From Marinobacterium profundum (lineage in GTDB: Bacteria > Pseudomonadota > Gammaproteobacteria > Pseudomonadales > Balneatricaceae): 45,989 nucleotides of DNA. The notes under the pieces were generated by a model. That model worked only from the letters and a program-made list of their open reading frames with translations. It was not told the DNA's origin and did not search any database. Within the stretch, counting starts at the first letter, position 1; each line of letters opens with the position of its first letter. Made by a program: the position numbers and the translations under genes. Shown here piece by piece: positions 24,710-33,203 of the stretch. Location of the stretch: NCBI RefSeq assembly GCF_001528745.1, contig NZ_BCNS01000084.1, forward strand, positions 1 to 45,989. Reading direction: 5' to 3'.

Positions 24710-25513
24710 TCAGATCAACAGGGACGCGGTGCTGTGACGACAGGCGCGAACAACGCTCAGCGCCGCCAGGGTCGATGTCTTGGGGTTGCTCTCCAGCGGC
24801 AGGCCGCTCAGCTCCAGCTTCATATCACCAAAGCGGCCACGGGCGCAGATCAGGTGCTGGTTGCGCTCGATGCCGGGATCCGCCATCAGCTCGACCCGGG
24901 TGTCATCCATGCCGATACCGGCCAGGGCGATGGTCGCCGCCACATTGGCATTGGCCGGGAACAGCAACGCCGCCTCCCGGGCGGTGCCACGGTAAAACAC
25001 CGTAGGCTCGGTGATGGCGTCCAGATCGATCAGGGTTTCGGCCGGGCTGCCTCTCCAGCTTTTTGGGCTCTTGCGCGAGCAGTACACCACCTCGTCCAGG
25101 CCGCCTTCTTTCGCCGCAGCCAGACCATCGATACCGGCAATGGCGCCGGCCAGTGCATGAATGCGGGCCTTGCCCGCCACCGCCGCGCTCTGCAGTCGAT
25201 CCAGCAGGGCATTGTCGGCAAAGGCGCCGACGGAAATCACACCCAGATCCCAGCCCCGGGCCAGGACCGCTTCACCATGTTCGCGGATCGCGCCCTGACC
25301 GGCACACTCAACCACCAGGTCCGGCGTGCCGTCGCAGGCCGCATTCACAGCATCAATAGTGCTGATCACCCGAACATCGGCTGATACCTGGCCGCGAGCT
25401 GCTGCCACGCTATCCGCCGGTACCAGCAGCCATTGCAGATTAAGGTCTTCGGGCAGCAGCGCGACCACTTCGCGGGCCATGGAGCCAAAACCGATCATCA
25501 TCAGTTGTTTCAT
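24710..25513 (-). CDS. L-aspartate dehydrogenase family protein (NadX-like)
   Basis: A 267-aa NAD(P)-dependent dehydrogenase of the aspartate dehydrogenase family, interconverting L-aspartate and iminosuccinate/oxaloacetate plus ammonia. Visible are the N-terminal Rossmann motif GFGSMA (8-13), SVGAFAD, GAIAGIDGLAAAKEGGL, KSPKSWRGSPA, NANVAATIALAG, and the catalytic-region NQHLICARGRFG with its conserved His. The ATG at 25513 has GAGG 9 nt upstream; the TTG five codons earlier is rejected. It is embedded in a ring-degradation operon rather than with nadA/nadC, so NAD synthesis is unlikely. It probably handles an amino or imino intermediate, or recycles ammonia into aspartate. From memory, not checked, a similar ALDH/AspDH/TPP/SDR order exists near PA3504-PA3507 of Pseudomonas aeruginosa. 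Confidence 0.88.
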   Translation of the reverse strand: MKQLMMIGFGSMAREVVALLPEDLNLQWLLVPADSVAAARGQVSADVRVISTIDAVNAACDGTPDLVVECAGQGAIREHGEAVLARGWDLGVISVGAFADNALLDRLQSAAVAGKARIHALAGAIAGIDGLAAAKEGGLDEVVYCSRKSPKSWRGSPAETLIDLDAITEPTVFYRGTAREAALLFPANANVAATIALAGIGMDDTRVELMADPGIERNQHLICARGRFGDMKLELSGLPLESNPKTSTLAALSVVRACRHSTASLLI

Positions 25514-25524
25514 GCAGATTTTCC

Positions 25525-26319
25525 TCAAAGATGCCGGTTAAAGCCGCCGGACACATCCAGTGCCGCGCCTGTGGTGAAAGACGCCAGGGGCGATGCCAGG
25601 AACACCAGCGCGCGGGCCGGCTCTTCGGGCTTGCCCAGACGTCCCATCGGGATGCCGCGCTTGGCCGCGATGGCACCAATCCAGCTGTCCCAGCCCATGC
25701 CCTTGTCGCTGCGATCCTCAAAGCGACGACGCCACTGCCCCGACTCCACCATGCCCAGCAGGATCGAATTGACGCGAACCCCCTTGGCGGCAAACTCATG
25801 GGCCAGCGAATGGCTCAGATTCAAGAGCCCCGCCCGTGCCGCCGAGGTGGCGATCATGTGGGGTTCAGGCTGCAGCGCCAGCAGGGAATTGACGTTGGTG
25901 ATGGAGCCGCAGCCGGAGGCTTCCAGCATGGGCTGAAATGCCCGCACCGGATGAATCACACTGAACAGCTTCAGCTCGGCCTCGGCCAGCCAGTCTTCAT
26001 CCGCCGTTTGCGCAAATGAGCTGACCCGGCCCTGACCGGCGTTATTGATCAGGCAGTCCGCGCCGCCGAAGGCGTCCTGCACCTGGGCGGCAAAAGCCTC
26101 AACCTGGCTGCGGTCCAGAACATTGCAGACCGAGGTCAGCATCTGCCCTTCAGGAAAGGCATCACGCATCAAGCCTTCAGACTCCGCCAGACGCTCGGGG
26201 TTGCGGCCACACCAGGCGACCTTGGCACCTTCTTGCAGCAGCAGGCGCACCGTCTCCAGTCCGATGCCGGAGGAGCCGCCGGTTACCACAGCAACCTTGC
26301 CGGTTAAATTAAAGCTCAT
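25525..26319 (-). CDS. Atypical short-chain dehydrogenase lacking the Tyr-Lys pair
   Basis: A 264-aa Rossmann-fold SDR with a good cofactor site: TGGSSGIG at 13-20 and NNAG at 92-95. The expected Y-x3-K catalytic motif reads Thr158-x3-Arg162 (IATSAARAGLL), although Ser145 is kept. The codons (ACC at 25846-25848, CGG at 25834-25836 on the minus strand) are clear, and the frame is intact on both sides. It is therefore not a frameshift but a true substitution or a divergent subfamily. It may catalyse something other than classical alcohol oxidation. The stop of the upstream hydrolase overlaps its ATG (ATGA), with GGAGG well placed. AspDH follows 11 nt later. Confidence 0.88.
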   Translation of the reverse strand: MSFNLTGKVAVVTGGSSGIGLETVRLLLQEGAKVAWCGRNPERLAESEGLMRDAFPEGQMLTSVCNVLDRSQVEAFAAQVQDAFGGADCLINNAGQGRVSSFAQTADEDWLAEAELKLFSVIHPVRAFQPMLEASGCGSITNVNSLLALQPEPHMIATSAARAGLLNLSHSLAHEFAAKGVRVNSILLGMVESGQWRRRFEDRSDKGMGWDSWIGAIAAKRGIPMGRLGKPEEPARALVFLASPLASFTTGAALDVSGGFNRHL

Positions 26320-27194
26320 TGTTCGCCTCCAGAAAAAGCGCGCTGGCCCAGGCCCTGTGCAAAAGTCAGGTTCTGTGCGTAATCGGTGATGGCCGCGGCG
26401 AAAGCCGCGGGCGCATCTATATAGCTGGCATGACCGGCCTGGGGCAGTGCTACATAGCTTGCCTTGTTGCAGTCTGCAGCCAGATCCGCCGCAGTCTGCG
26501 GCGGCGTAATGCTGTCTTCATCGCCACAGATCACCAGCAGCGGGCGCTGGTAGTCCAGCAGATAGCGCCAGATATCATCGTGGGCCAGCAGCCAGGACGC
26601 GGCGCTAAAGCCCGCCATATTCAGCCGCTGCATGCCATCGGCCACCAGTGCCACCTTTTCAGCGCTCGCACTGGGCGACAGCAGCGCCGGCGCCCGCTCA
26701 AGCGCCAGGCCCTCGGGACCCAGGGCTTCGAGCATGGCCGGGCGTTTGCGAAAGATATCCTGCTGCGTTTGTGCGTCCGCCTGGCCGTAGCCCTGGGCCG
26801 GATCCGCCAGTACCAGGCCCGCCAGGCGTTCGCCCTGCAGGCTGGCAAAGGCCGCTGCCTGCAGGGCCCCCAGGGAATGCCCCAGCAACAGCGGGCGCTG
26901 CAGATCCAGCGCCTCCACCAGCCCCAGCAGGGCCTCGGCATAGTCCAGTGCCGTTGGCGTTGCGGTCTTCAGTGCATCACTGCCTCCGTAGCCCGGCGCA
27001 TCCCAGGCAATGACCCGGTACTGGGCGCTGAGGGATTCGAACTGCTGGACCCAGGAGCCTGACCCCGAACTGATGCCATGCAACAGCAGCAGCACCGGGC
27101 CTTCTCCTGCCTCACGGTAGGCCAGGCGACGCCCCTTGAACTGCAGCATTTGCAGCGGGTAACGGCTCAGCTTGTCGGTCAGAGTGGACGCCAT
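26316..27194 (-). CDS. Alpha/beta hydrolase (meta-cleavage-product-hydrolase-like)
   Basis: A 292-aa alpha/beta-hydrolase. The oxyanion region LLLLHGISSGSGSW (35-48), nucleophile elbow GHSLG with Ser107, acid in ICGDEDSITPP and His in QAGHASYID are all present. In a ring-cleavage operon such enzymes usually hydrolyse the C-C bond of an extradiol meta-cleavage product, or an ester/enol-lactone. The ATG at 27194 lies 5 nt after the cupin stop, and the gene ends in an ATGA overlap with the next SDR. Substrate not readable. Confidence 0.9.
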   Translation of the reverse strand: MASTLTDKLSRYPLQMLQFKGRRLAYREAGEGPVLLLLHGISSGSGSWVQQFESLSAQYRVIAWDAPGYGGSDALKTATPTALDYAEALLGLVEALDLQRPLLLGHSLGALQAAAFASLQGERLAGLVLADPAQGYGQADAQTQQDIFRKRPAMLEALGPEGLALERAPALLSPSASAEKVALVADGMQRLNMAGFSAASWLLAHDDIWRYLLDYQRPLLVICGDEDSITPPQTAADLAADCNKASYVALPQAGHASYIDAPAAFAAAITDYAQNLTFAQGLGQRAFSGGEQ

Positions 27195-27199
27195 CAGCT

Positions 27200-27721
27200 T
27201 CAGCCCCGCTTGATCTGCGACAAGGGGTGATCTTCGGGGTAGGTCGGGATCTGCGGCTTGGACGTACCGAGCATCACGCACATCAGGGCGTCTTCCTGAC
27301 CGGGGTTGAACAGGCCGCGGTAGATGCCGGGCGGAATGGAAATCAGGTCACGCTCACACAGAGTCGTCTCGAAGCGCTCACCATTGTGCTCGACAAACAG
27401 GTTGATGGTGCCGCGCAGCATAAAGAACACTTCCTCGACATCGTCATGCACATGCAGCGGGCCTTCACACTGGGCCGGCAGCATCATGGTCGAAAAGGTG
27501 AAATTCTCGGCCTGTACGGCGTTGCTGTCCGCGCTGACGCCGGTAGCACCGGTGCCCATGTAGCGCATCTGCGCGCGACGGTACTTGGGATCGTAGTCGG
27601 CCTGAAACTTCAGGGCGTTGAAGTCGTAGGTGCGATCCTCAAAGCGTGCAATGCGGCCATTGAGCCAATCACCCAGCGATTTGTCTTCCGGCTTTACCCA
27701 ACCTTCGAATTTAAGTGTCAT
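27200..27721 (-). CDS. Cupin-domain protein
   Basis: A 173-aa single-cupin protein. The metal-binding motif 1 is GPLHVHDDVEEVFFMLRG (His90, His92, Glu96/97) and motif 2 is the later ISIPPGIYRGLFNPG, where the usual His is replaced. Cupins in such operons act as dioxygenases, isomerases or decarboxylases on ring-cleavage intermediates. The ATG at 27721 has GAGAGG 8 nt upstream; the ATG two codons earlier is too close to it. Downstream is the hydrolase (5 nt). Upstream is the MFS gene, separated by 78 nt holding a 7-bp hairpin. Confidence 0.87.
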   Translation of the reverse strand: MTLKFEGWVKPEDKSLGDWLNGRIARFEDRTYDFNALKFQADYDPKYRRAQMRYMGTGATGVSADSNAVQAENFTFSTMMLPAQCEGPLHVHDDVEEVFFMLRGTINLFVEHNGERFETTLCERDLISIPPGIYRGLFNPGQEDALMCVMLGTSKPQIPTYPEDHPLSQIKRG

Positions 27722-27758
27722 GCCCATATCCTCTCGCTATTTAACGGCAACAGTTACC

Positions 27759-27782
27759 CCTGCCCGCCCGATACAGGGCAGG
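27759..27782. other. Intra-operon hairpin
   Basis: Stem CCTGCCC / GGGCAGG with a 10-nt loop, in the gap between the MFS and cupin genes. No T-run; probably an mRNA processing or stability element. Confidence 0.4.
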
Positions 27783-27799
27783 CGGAATGGAAGTACAAC

Positions 27800-29056
27800 T
27801 CAGTATTTTTTAATAAGTGGCAGCAGTACCAGGGAGCCGACAATGGCAATGACCACCAGGAACATGATGCCGTTATCGAAATTCCCGGTCTGGGTCACGA
27901 TATAGCCCATAAGTACCGGGGCCGCGGCACCGGCAAAATTGCCAAAGCCGTTAAACACTCCACCGGCCGTGGCGCTGACATTGTCCGGGCTCACCCGGGC
28001 CAACAGGGCAAAGACAGATGCAACACCAAAGCCCCAGCTCATGGCACTGATCGACATGGCGAGAATGGTCAGCATCGGGCTTTCGATCAAAGGCACCGCT
28101 GCCATGGCGATGCCGGCCATCAGCAGGCCACCAAATACCTGGGCGGCACGCTTGCCGGTTTTGTCCGACAGGAAGGCACCGGCAACTTCACCGAACAGCA
28201 TGGCGATGAAGGGCAGCGATGATATGGAACCAAACTCTTTCAGGTTGATGCCCTTGGCTTCGATCAGATAGCTCGGCAGCCAGCCATTGAGGCCCCAGAG
28301 ATAGGTCAGCAGCGCGGTATTGAACAGACAGACGGCCCAGAAAGCCCGCGCACCAAAGAGAACCTTGCAGTTGGCGATATGCTGCTGCCAGTCCATCTTC
28401 TTCTTGCCGGCGTTAAGCTCGGCGCCAGTTTTAAGCTGCACATCCCGCAGGCCCAGCACCACCACAGCCACGACAACCACCGTCAGCGCAGCCATCACGA
28501 AGAAGGTCATCTGCCAGCCGTAGTTGGCCAGTACATAGGCGGTAATCGGAAAACCCAGGGCTGCGCCTATGGGCGTCCCCAGCAGGAACATGGTTGATGC
28601 ACGGGCGATCTGATGCGGGCTGTAGCACTGCTTGACGATGGTATAGGCCAGCGCAAACAGCGGGCCTTCGGCAACACCCAGCAGTACCCGCAGCACCAGC
28701 AGCTGCTCATAGCTCTTGGCCATTCCCATCAGCGCCATCAACACACCCCAGAGCACCACACAGGCGGTAAGGCATTTTTTGGGATTGACCAGGTCGCCGG
28801 CCATGCTGAGGAATATCGAGGAGAAACCGTAGGCCAGCAGGAAACTGGTCATTAGCCAGCCCAGCTTGGTTTTGTCATCACCGATGCCCATGACCGTCTG
28901 AAAGGTCGGATCGGAAAAGAGCACGGCAATGCTGATCTTGTCGAAAAAGGCCAGCACGACGCAAATCATCAGCACGCCGGATATCGACCAGTGTTTCAGG
29001 TTGGAGCCGGTTTTTGGCATGCTCGCAACGGCCATATCACCCTTCAAAGTTTGCAT
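27800..29056 (-). CDS. MFS transporter, anion:cation symporter (ACS) family
   Basis: A 418-aa, 12-TM major facilitator. It has an early Asp/Lys-containing helix (VVLAFFDKISIAVLF), the A-type loop GDLVNPKK between TM2 and TM3, and the LLGVAEGPLFALAYT stretch in TM4 typical of the ACS family, which imports organic anions such as hydroxybenzoates, phthalate or hexuronates. It lies within the oxygenase operon, so it likely imports the aromatic acid substrate. The start at 29056 has AGG 8 nt upstream; the internal ATG at 29035, with AAGGG close by, is also credible. Confidence 0.92.
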   Translation of the reverse strand: MQTLKGDMAVASMPKTGSNLKHWSISGVLMICVVLAFFDKISIAVLFSDPTFQTVMGIGDDKTKLGWLMTSFLLAYGFSSIFLSMAGDLVNPKKCLTACVVLWGVLMALMGMAKSYEQLLVLRVLLGVAEGPLFALAYTIVKQCYSPHQIARASTMFLLGTPIGAALGFPITAYVLANYGWQMTFFVMAALTVVVVAVVVLGLRDVQLKTGAELNAGKKKMDWQQHIANCKVLFGARAFWAVCLFNTALLTYLWGLNGWLPSYLIEAKGINLKEFGSISSLPFIAMLFGEVAGAFLSDKTGKRAAQVFGGLLMAGIAMAAVPLIESPMLTILAMSISAMSWGFGVASVFALLARVSPDNVSATAGGVFNGFGNFAGAAAPVLMGYIVTQTGNFDNGIMFLVVIAIVGSLVLLPLIKKY

Positions 29057-29136
29057 ACTAGTACCTGTTTATTCTTATAGCGTTGTTTTAAACAGCTCGC
29101 GGGCCTGTCCGCGCGGTATCAGCCCAAGGTTCCAGG

Positions 29137-30357
29137 CTAAGGTTTTAGCGTCATGAGATTCTGTGCAGGATCCGCCAGTATCTCGGCCGGCAGCTTCATA
29201 CCCGCCTTGATCCAGCGCTTTCCCAGCTTGATCAGTTTCGGGTCATTTACTGCAATCAGGGACTCCAGACGATCATCGGCATCCAGGCGGATAAAGGACT
29301 GCTGATTGTCGCCGCAAATACGGCGGATATCGGTGCCTTCACCGCTGCCGGCGGCCCCCAGGATCTGGATATTGCACTGATACTGATCCGACCAGAGCCA
29401 GGGCACATCGGCATAGGGCGTATCCTGCCCCAGCAGGGAGAGCGCCGCCGAAATCGCCTGATTCTGCGCATTGGCCCAGGACTGGATGCAGTAACCCAGC
29501 TCCGGGTGAATGGCGACGTCACCGGCGGCATAGATATCGGCATCCGAGGTCTTGCCGCAAGCATCCACCACCAGCCCGGACGTGGTCGCAAGACCCGCTT
29601 CGCGACCCAGCTCCGAGGCGATCTCAGCACCCGCGCCTACCACCACCGCATCAAACAGGCCCGCCACTGCGCCTGCGGCAGACACCAGCACAGCACCACC
29701 GGCGGCGCCGGCCAGTTCGATGGCACCGCAACTGAGCTGCACATCGACACCCTGATCGCTGTGCAGCTGATAGAGAAAGTCAGACACTTGCGGCGCCACG
29801 CTGCGGGCACACAGACGCTCTGCGAGCTCAAACACCGTCACATCCAGCCCCTGCTTGCGTGCCGTGGCCGCCACTTCCAGACCGATCCAGCCCCCACCGA
29901 TAATGGCCATTCTGCGCCCCGGCTGCAGCTTTTCACCCAGACGCGCAGCATCCGCGATGGTGCGCACCGTATAGACGCCATCAATTTCGGCCCAGGCCTT
30001 GACCGGCACCCGGGCACGGCTGCCGGTGGTCAGCATCAGCTTGTCGTAGCTCAGCAGCTTGCCACTGGCCAGGCGCACTTCCCGGCGCGCACGATCGATC
30101 GCCACCGCCGTATCCGGCTTGTGCCACTGGATATTCAATGCCTCTATGGCTTCGCTGGAAAACAGCTGCGTCGCGGAGGCATCCATTTCACCGGCCAGCA
30201 CCTGCTTGGACAGCGGTGGGCGTTCGTAAAACACCTGATCCTCGTTAGAGACCAGCGCCAGCTCACCCTCGAAACCGTTCTGGCGCAGCGTATGGGCCGC
30301 CCAGGCGCCGGCCTGGCCGGCACCGATAATCAGAATGCGGGAAATGCTGTGGCTCAT
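29137..30357 (-). CDS. FAD-dependent ferredoxin reductase
   Basis: A 406-aa NADH:ferredoxin reductase of the BphA4/rubredoxin-reductase group. FAD-binding GAGQAG spans 12-17, then YERPPLSK, the NAD-binding GGGWIGLE (154-161) and the second FAD motif IYAAGDVA. It passes electrons from NADH to the Rieske ferredoxin, which supplies the terminal oxygenase. GAGGA precedes the ATG. It lies mid-operon between the VOC dioxygenase and the MFS gene. Confidence 0.92.
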   Translation of the reverse strand: MSHSISRILIIGAGQAGAWAAHTLRQNGFEGELALVSNEDQVFYERPPLSKQVLAGEMDASATQLFSSEAIEALNIQWHKPDTAVAIDRARREVRLASGKLLSYDKLMLTTGSRARVPVKAWAEIDGVYTVRTIADAARLGEKLQPGRRMAIIGGGWIGLEVAATARKQGLDVTVFELAERLCARSVAPQVSDFLYQLHSDQGVDVQLSCGAIELAGAAGGAVLVSAAGAVAGLFDAVVVGAGAEIASELGREAGLATTSGLVVDACGKTSDADIYAAGDVAIHPELGYCIQSWANAQNQAISAALSLLGQDTPYADVPWLWSDQYQCNIQILGAAGSGEGTDIRRICGDNQQSFIRLDADDRLESLIAVNDPKLIKLGKRWIKAGMKLPAEILADPAQNLMTLKP

Positions 30358-30421
30358 AAGATTATCCTCGCTCTTTAGCTGTCATTTAAAAGGCGTTCAT
30401 ACCGAAATCAAGGCGGCAATA

Positions 30422-31363
30422 TCACGCTAGCTGGGTCACCACCTGGCGACGGGTGTTGCCGTCCAGACCGCCCTCCACGGCCCACTCGGTGAAGAGTTCC
30501 AGGCGGTGTTCGAGGGTGCGGGGCTGCCAGGCTGCAGTCAGGTAGTCGTCGTTGGTGTAGTACTCGAAAGCGCCGCCCAGCGGGCTGTTGACGTACCAGA
30601 AATAGGCCGAAGATATCGGATGACGCCCGGGGCCAATAAAGGTGGACCAGTCTTTGCGGTTCATCGCCATGCCACCGCCGATCACCTCGTGTATATCACG
30701 CACGGTAAAGGCGACATGGTTAAGGCCAGCAGGCTTGTTCGGCACCTTGAGCAGGAAGAGATCATGATGATGGCCTTCGGTGCCGGCGCGCATGAACACA
30801 CCCTTGCCGATGTAGCGATCCGACACCTGGAAGCCCAGCTTCTCGTGGTAGAAGGCTTCAACAGCGTCGAGGTCCTCAACGAAGAACACCGCATGGCCAA
30901 TACCGATCGGCTCGCCGCGCTCATATACGGGACTCGGCGCATCCACACGACGGATATCACCGTGCTGGTTGATGCCAGGCACCGTCAGTTCCACCGGCAC
31001 CTGAGTCGACAGCTGAAAGCGCAGGTACATGCCATTGGGATCCAGGCAGCTGACCGAATCCGCATCGCGGGCATAGCCCTGAACATCAACAAGACGTTCA
31101 GTCAGGGCATCGAGATCCGACGCCTGCTCAACCCCCCAGACCAGGGTGCGCAGTGTCGAGCCGGCCTCAAAGGCGTTCGGCAAACGCCTGTCGCCCTTGT
31201 CGTACAGGTAAAGCCGGCTCTGGTTCAAGGTGCGGTATAACTTCGCATCCTGCACCGCGCTGTTGTCGGCTTTAAGACCGAAATCGCTCAGAAAGCGGCA
31301 GGCCTGTTCCATGTCCTCGACGCCGAAGTGTAATTCTTCGATACCCTTGATCTTCATAGTCAT
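30422..31363 (-). CDS. Type I extradiol ring-cleavage dioxygenase (VOC family)
   Basis: A 313-aa two-domain vicinal-oxygen-chelate protein like catechol 2,3-dioxygenases. The Fe(II) ligands are visible in the C-terminal domain as His157 (GIGHAVFFV), His216 (NHVAFTV) and Glu267 (GGAFEYYTND). It should open a dihydroxylated ring next to the two hydroxyls. An N-terminal VOC domain without ligands is normal for the family. The start is the ATG at 31363, with a second ATG two codons in. Position after the SDR and before the reductase fits hydroxylation, re-aromatisation, then cleavage. A glyoxalase-like non-dioxygenase is unlikely given the ligand set. Confidence 0.9.
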   Translation of the reverse strand: MTMKIKGIEELHFGVEDMEQACRFLSDFGLKADNSAVQDAKLYRTLNQSRLYLYDKGDRRLPNAFEAGSTLRTLVWGVEQASDLDALTERLVDVQGYARDADSVSCLDPNGMYLRFQLSTQVPVELTVPGINQHGDIRRVDAPSPVYERGEPIGIGHAVFFVEDLDAVEAFYHEKLGFQVSDRYIGKGVFMRAGTEGHHHDLFLLKVPNKPAGLNHVAFTVRDIHEVIGGGMAMNRKDWSTFIGPGRHPISSAYFWYVNSPLGGAFEYYTNDDYLTAAWQPRTLEHRLELFTEWAVEGGLDGNTRRQVVTQLA

Positions 31364-31389
31364 CTCTCTGTTAAAGGCTTGAGGCCCGA

Positions 31390-32148
31390 TCAGTTGCAGA
31401 CGAAGCCGCCGTTTACCGCCAATGTCTGACCGGTGACAAAGCTCGCCAGGTCCGACAGCAGATAAAGCACGCTGCCGGTCACATCTTCTGGCATCTGTTC
31501 GCGCTGAATGGCCCGGCCGTTTATATAGTGTTCATGACGTTCCCTGGGCACATAAGCGGTCGCCTCCACCAGGGTCAGACCCGGGCAGACGGTGTTGACG
31601 CAGATGTTCTGCGCCCCCAGCTCCCGTGCCATCGACCGGCTCATGGAGATAACGGCGCCCTTGCTGGCGACATAGGCCATCAGGCGCGGTGCGCCCCAGA
31701 GCGCGGTATCGGATGCGATATTGACGATCTTGCCGGCAGTCGAGGCCGCAAGGTGCGGTACCATCGCCCGACTCATCAGCCAGGTACCGCGCACATTCAC
31801 GGTCATCACCCGATCCCAGGTATCGATTTCCAGCTCACACATATCCGGGCCGCCGATACCGGTGGCAATGGCACCGCAGTTAACCAGGCCATCCACTTCG
31901 CCGAAACGAGCGGCACTGAATGCCGCGACCGCCTTAATGGATTCAGGATCCGCCAGATCCAGCCGTACCGCGACGGCATCAAACCCCTGCTCTACCAGGG
32001 CGCCAGCTTCCTGTTCCACCAGCTCATCAAGGATATCCGCCATCACCACCTGGGCACCGGCGGCACAGGCTGCCTGGGCAAAATCCAGCCCCAGCCCGCG
32101 CGCCGCGCCGGTAATCAGCAGACGTTTGCCCGCCAGCAGCTTATTCAT
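31390..32148 (-). CDS. Short-chain dehydrogenase (candidate cis-dihydrodiol dehydrogenase)
   Basis: A 252-aa classical SDR. The cofactor motif TGAARGLG spans 13-20, with Asp38 suggesting NAD preference, Ser146 (NIAS) and Tyr159-x3-Lys163 (YVASKGA). The NAG motif is replaced by NCGA. It starts inside the oxygenase gene with an 8-nt overlap (ATGAATAA), so translation is coupled. By position it would oxidise the cis-diol made by the Rieske oxygenase to a catechol-like compound for the extradiol enzyme. It is the operon's intact SDR, unlike the one at 25525. Confidence 0.92.
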   Translation of the reverse strand: MNKLLAGKRLLITGAARGLGLDFAQAACAAGAQVVMADILDELVEQEAGALVEQGFDAVAVRLDLADPESIKAVAAFSAARFGEVDGLVNCGAIATGIGGPDMCELEIDTWDRVMTVNVRGTWLMSRAMVPHLAASTAGKIVNIASDTALWGAPRLMAYVASKGAVISMSRSMARELGAQNICVNTVCPGLTLVEATAYVPRERHEHYINGRAIQREQMPEDVTGSVLYLLSDLASFVTGQTLAVNGGFVCN

Positions 32149-33184
32149 TGGCCGCGGCCTCTTTACAGGGCGCAGCCTCTTCGAGCTGGGCCAATTGCTT
32201 CTGGGCCATTTTTTTCATCAGCCGACGCAGGCGCGACAGGCCCACATCGTGCTGGTAGAGGAACTCATGGTTACGGGCATCCGGCGCCATCTGCTCGAGG
32301 ATGATCTGATCCTGAACCAGTACATCCCAGTGCAGTTTTTCCAGCCGGTTGCGATAAAGGAAACGCCAGGTGTCACGCTGCCAGCCCTGCACCTTGCGGG
32401 CACGCCAGAAGAAGACACGGGTGTTGTTTTCATCGATCGGGGTCGCCTGGCCAACAATCCAGAACTCGCCGCCGGGACCGAACTTCTGCTGATAGGGAAT
32501 CGACAGACGCAACCAGAAGGTGCCGCTGTCGCCAAATTCGACCCAGTCGAAATTGACGCCGCTCTGGCCTACTTTCTCGAATCTGAAGCCGTTCTCGGTG
32601 TCGACCACGCGCATATCAGCGCTACGTTCACCCTCGGCCATGGAGTGGGAGGTACCGTGCAGATAGCTACCGTGCATCGGGTCCATCACATTGTCGACGG
32701 CGTAACGATGGTTGCAGGCCCAGTCGGCGGTGCAGAGGAAGCTGCTCCACTGCTCGCTTTCGAGCTGCTCCGGCAAGACCAGGTCATCAGGCACAGTGCC
32801 GGCATCAAGACCGAACCAGACAAAGATGGCGCCGTGCTTTTCAAGCACCGGGTAGGAGCGCACGCATTTGGTGCCGCTCATGGGGCAGTTGCTGACGGCC
32901 GGCACATCGGCCACTTCGCCATCACCCTTGACCTCAACGCCGTGGTACCAGCAGGCCACGCGGTCGCCCAGGTTCCAGCCCAGGGACAAACGCGCACCAC
33001 GGTGTGGGCAACGGTCTTCCAGCGCATGCACCTGACCCTCGCGATCACGCCACAGCACTATATTGTCGCCCAGGCGGGTAATGCCCACGGGGCTGGTCGC
33101 CACTTCCCAACTGGCCACCACCGGATACCAGCGGTTGCGCAGCCCAAGATCAAGATAGCTTTCGATTGTTTGCTTGTCGTTCAC
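32141..33184 (-). CDS. Rieske non-heme iron aromatic-ring oxygenase, large subunit
   Basis: A 347-aa terminal oxygenase. The Rieske cluster ligands are Cys59, His61, Cys78 and His81 (CPHRGARL...CWYHG). The mononuclear-iron motif is N165-x2-D168-x2-H171-x4-H176 (DNVMDPMHGSYLH). The start is a GTG at 33184 with AGGGG 8 nt upstream; the longer frame to 33343 overlaps the preceding gene and lacks a ribosome site. No beta-subunit gene is present, so it is probably an alpha-only oligomer as in VanA/CarAa-type enzymes. It receives electrons from the ferredoxin (33515) and reductase (29137). It either dihydroxylates a ring or demethylates a side group. Confidence 0.93.
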   Translation of the reverse strand: MNDKQTIESYLDLGLRNRWYPVVASWEVATSPVGITRLGDNIVLWRDREGQVHALEDRCPHRGARLSLGWNLGDRVACWYHGVEVKGDGEVADVPAVSNCPMSGTKCVRSYPVLEKHGAIFVWFGLDAGTVPDDLVLPEQLESEQWSSFLCTADWACNHRYAVDNVMDPMHGSYLHGTSHSMAEGERSADMRVVDTENGFRFEKVGQSGVNFDWVEFGDSGTFWLRLSIPYQQKFGPGGEFWIVGQATPIDENNTRVFFWRARKVQGWQRDTWRFLYRNRLEKLHWDVLVQDQIILEQMAPDARNHEFLYQHDVGLSRLRRLMKKMAQKQLAQLEEAAPCKEAAANE

Positions 33185-33203
33185 GGTAAATCCCCTGTTC
33201 TGC

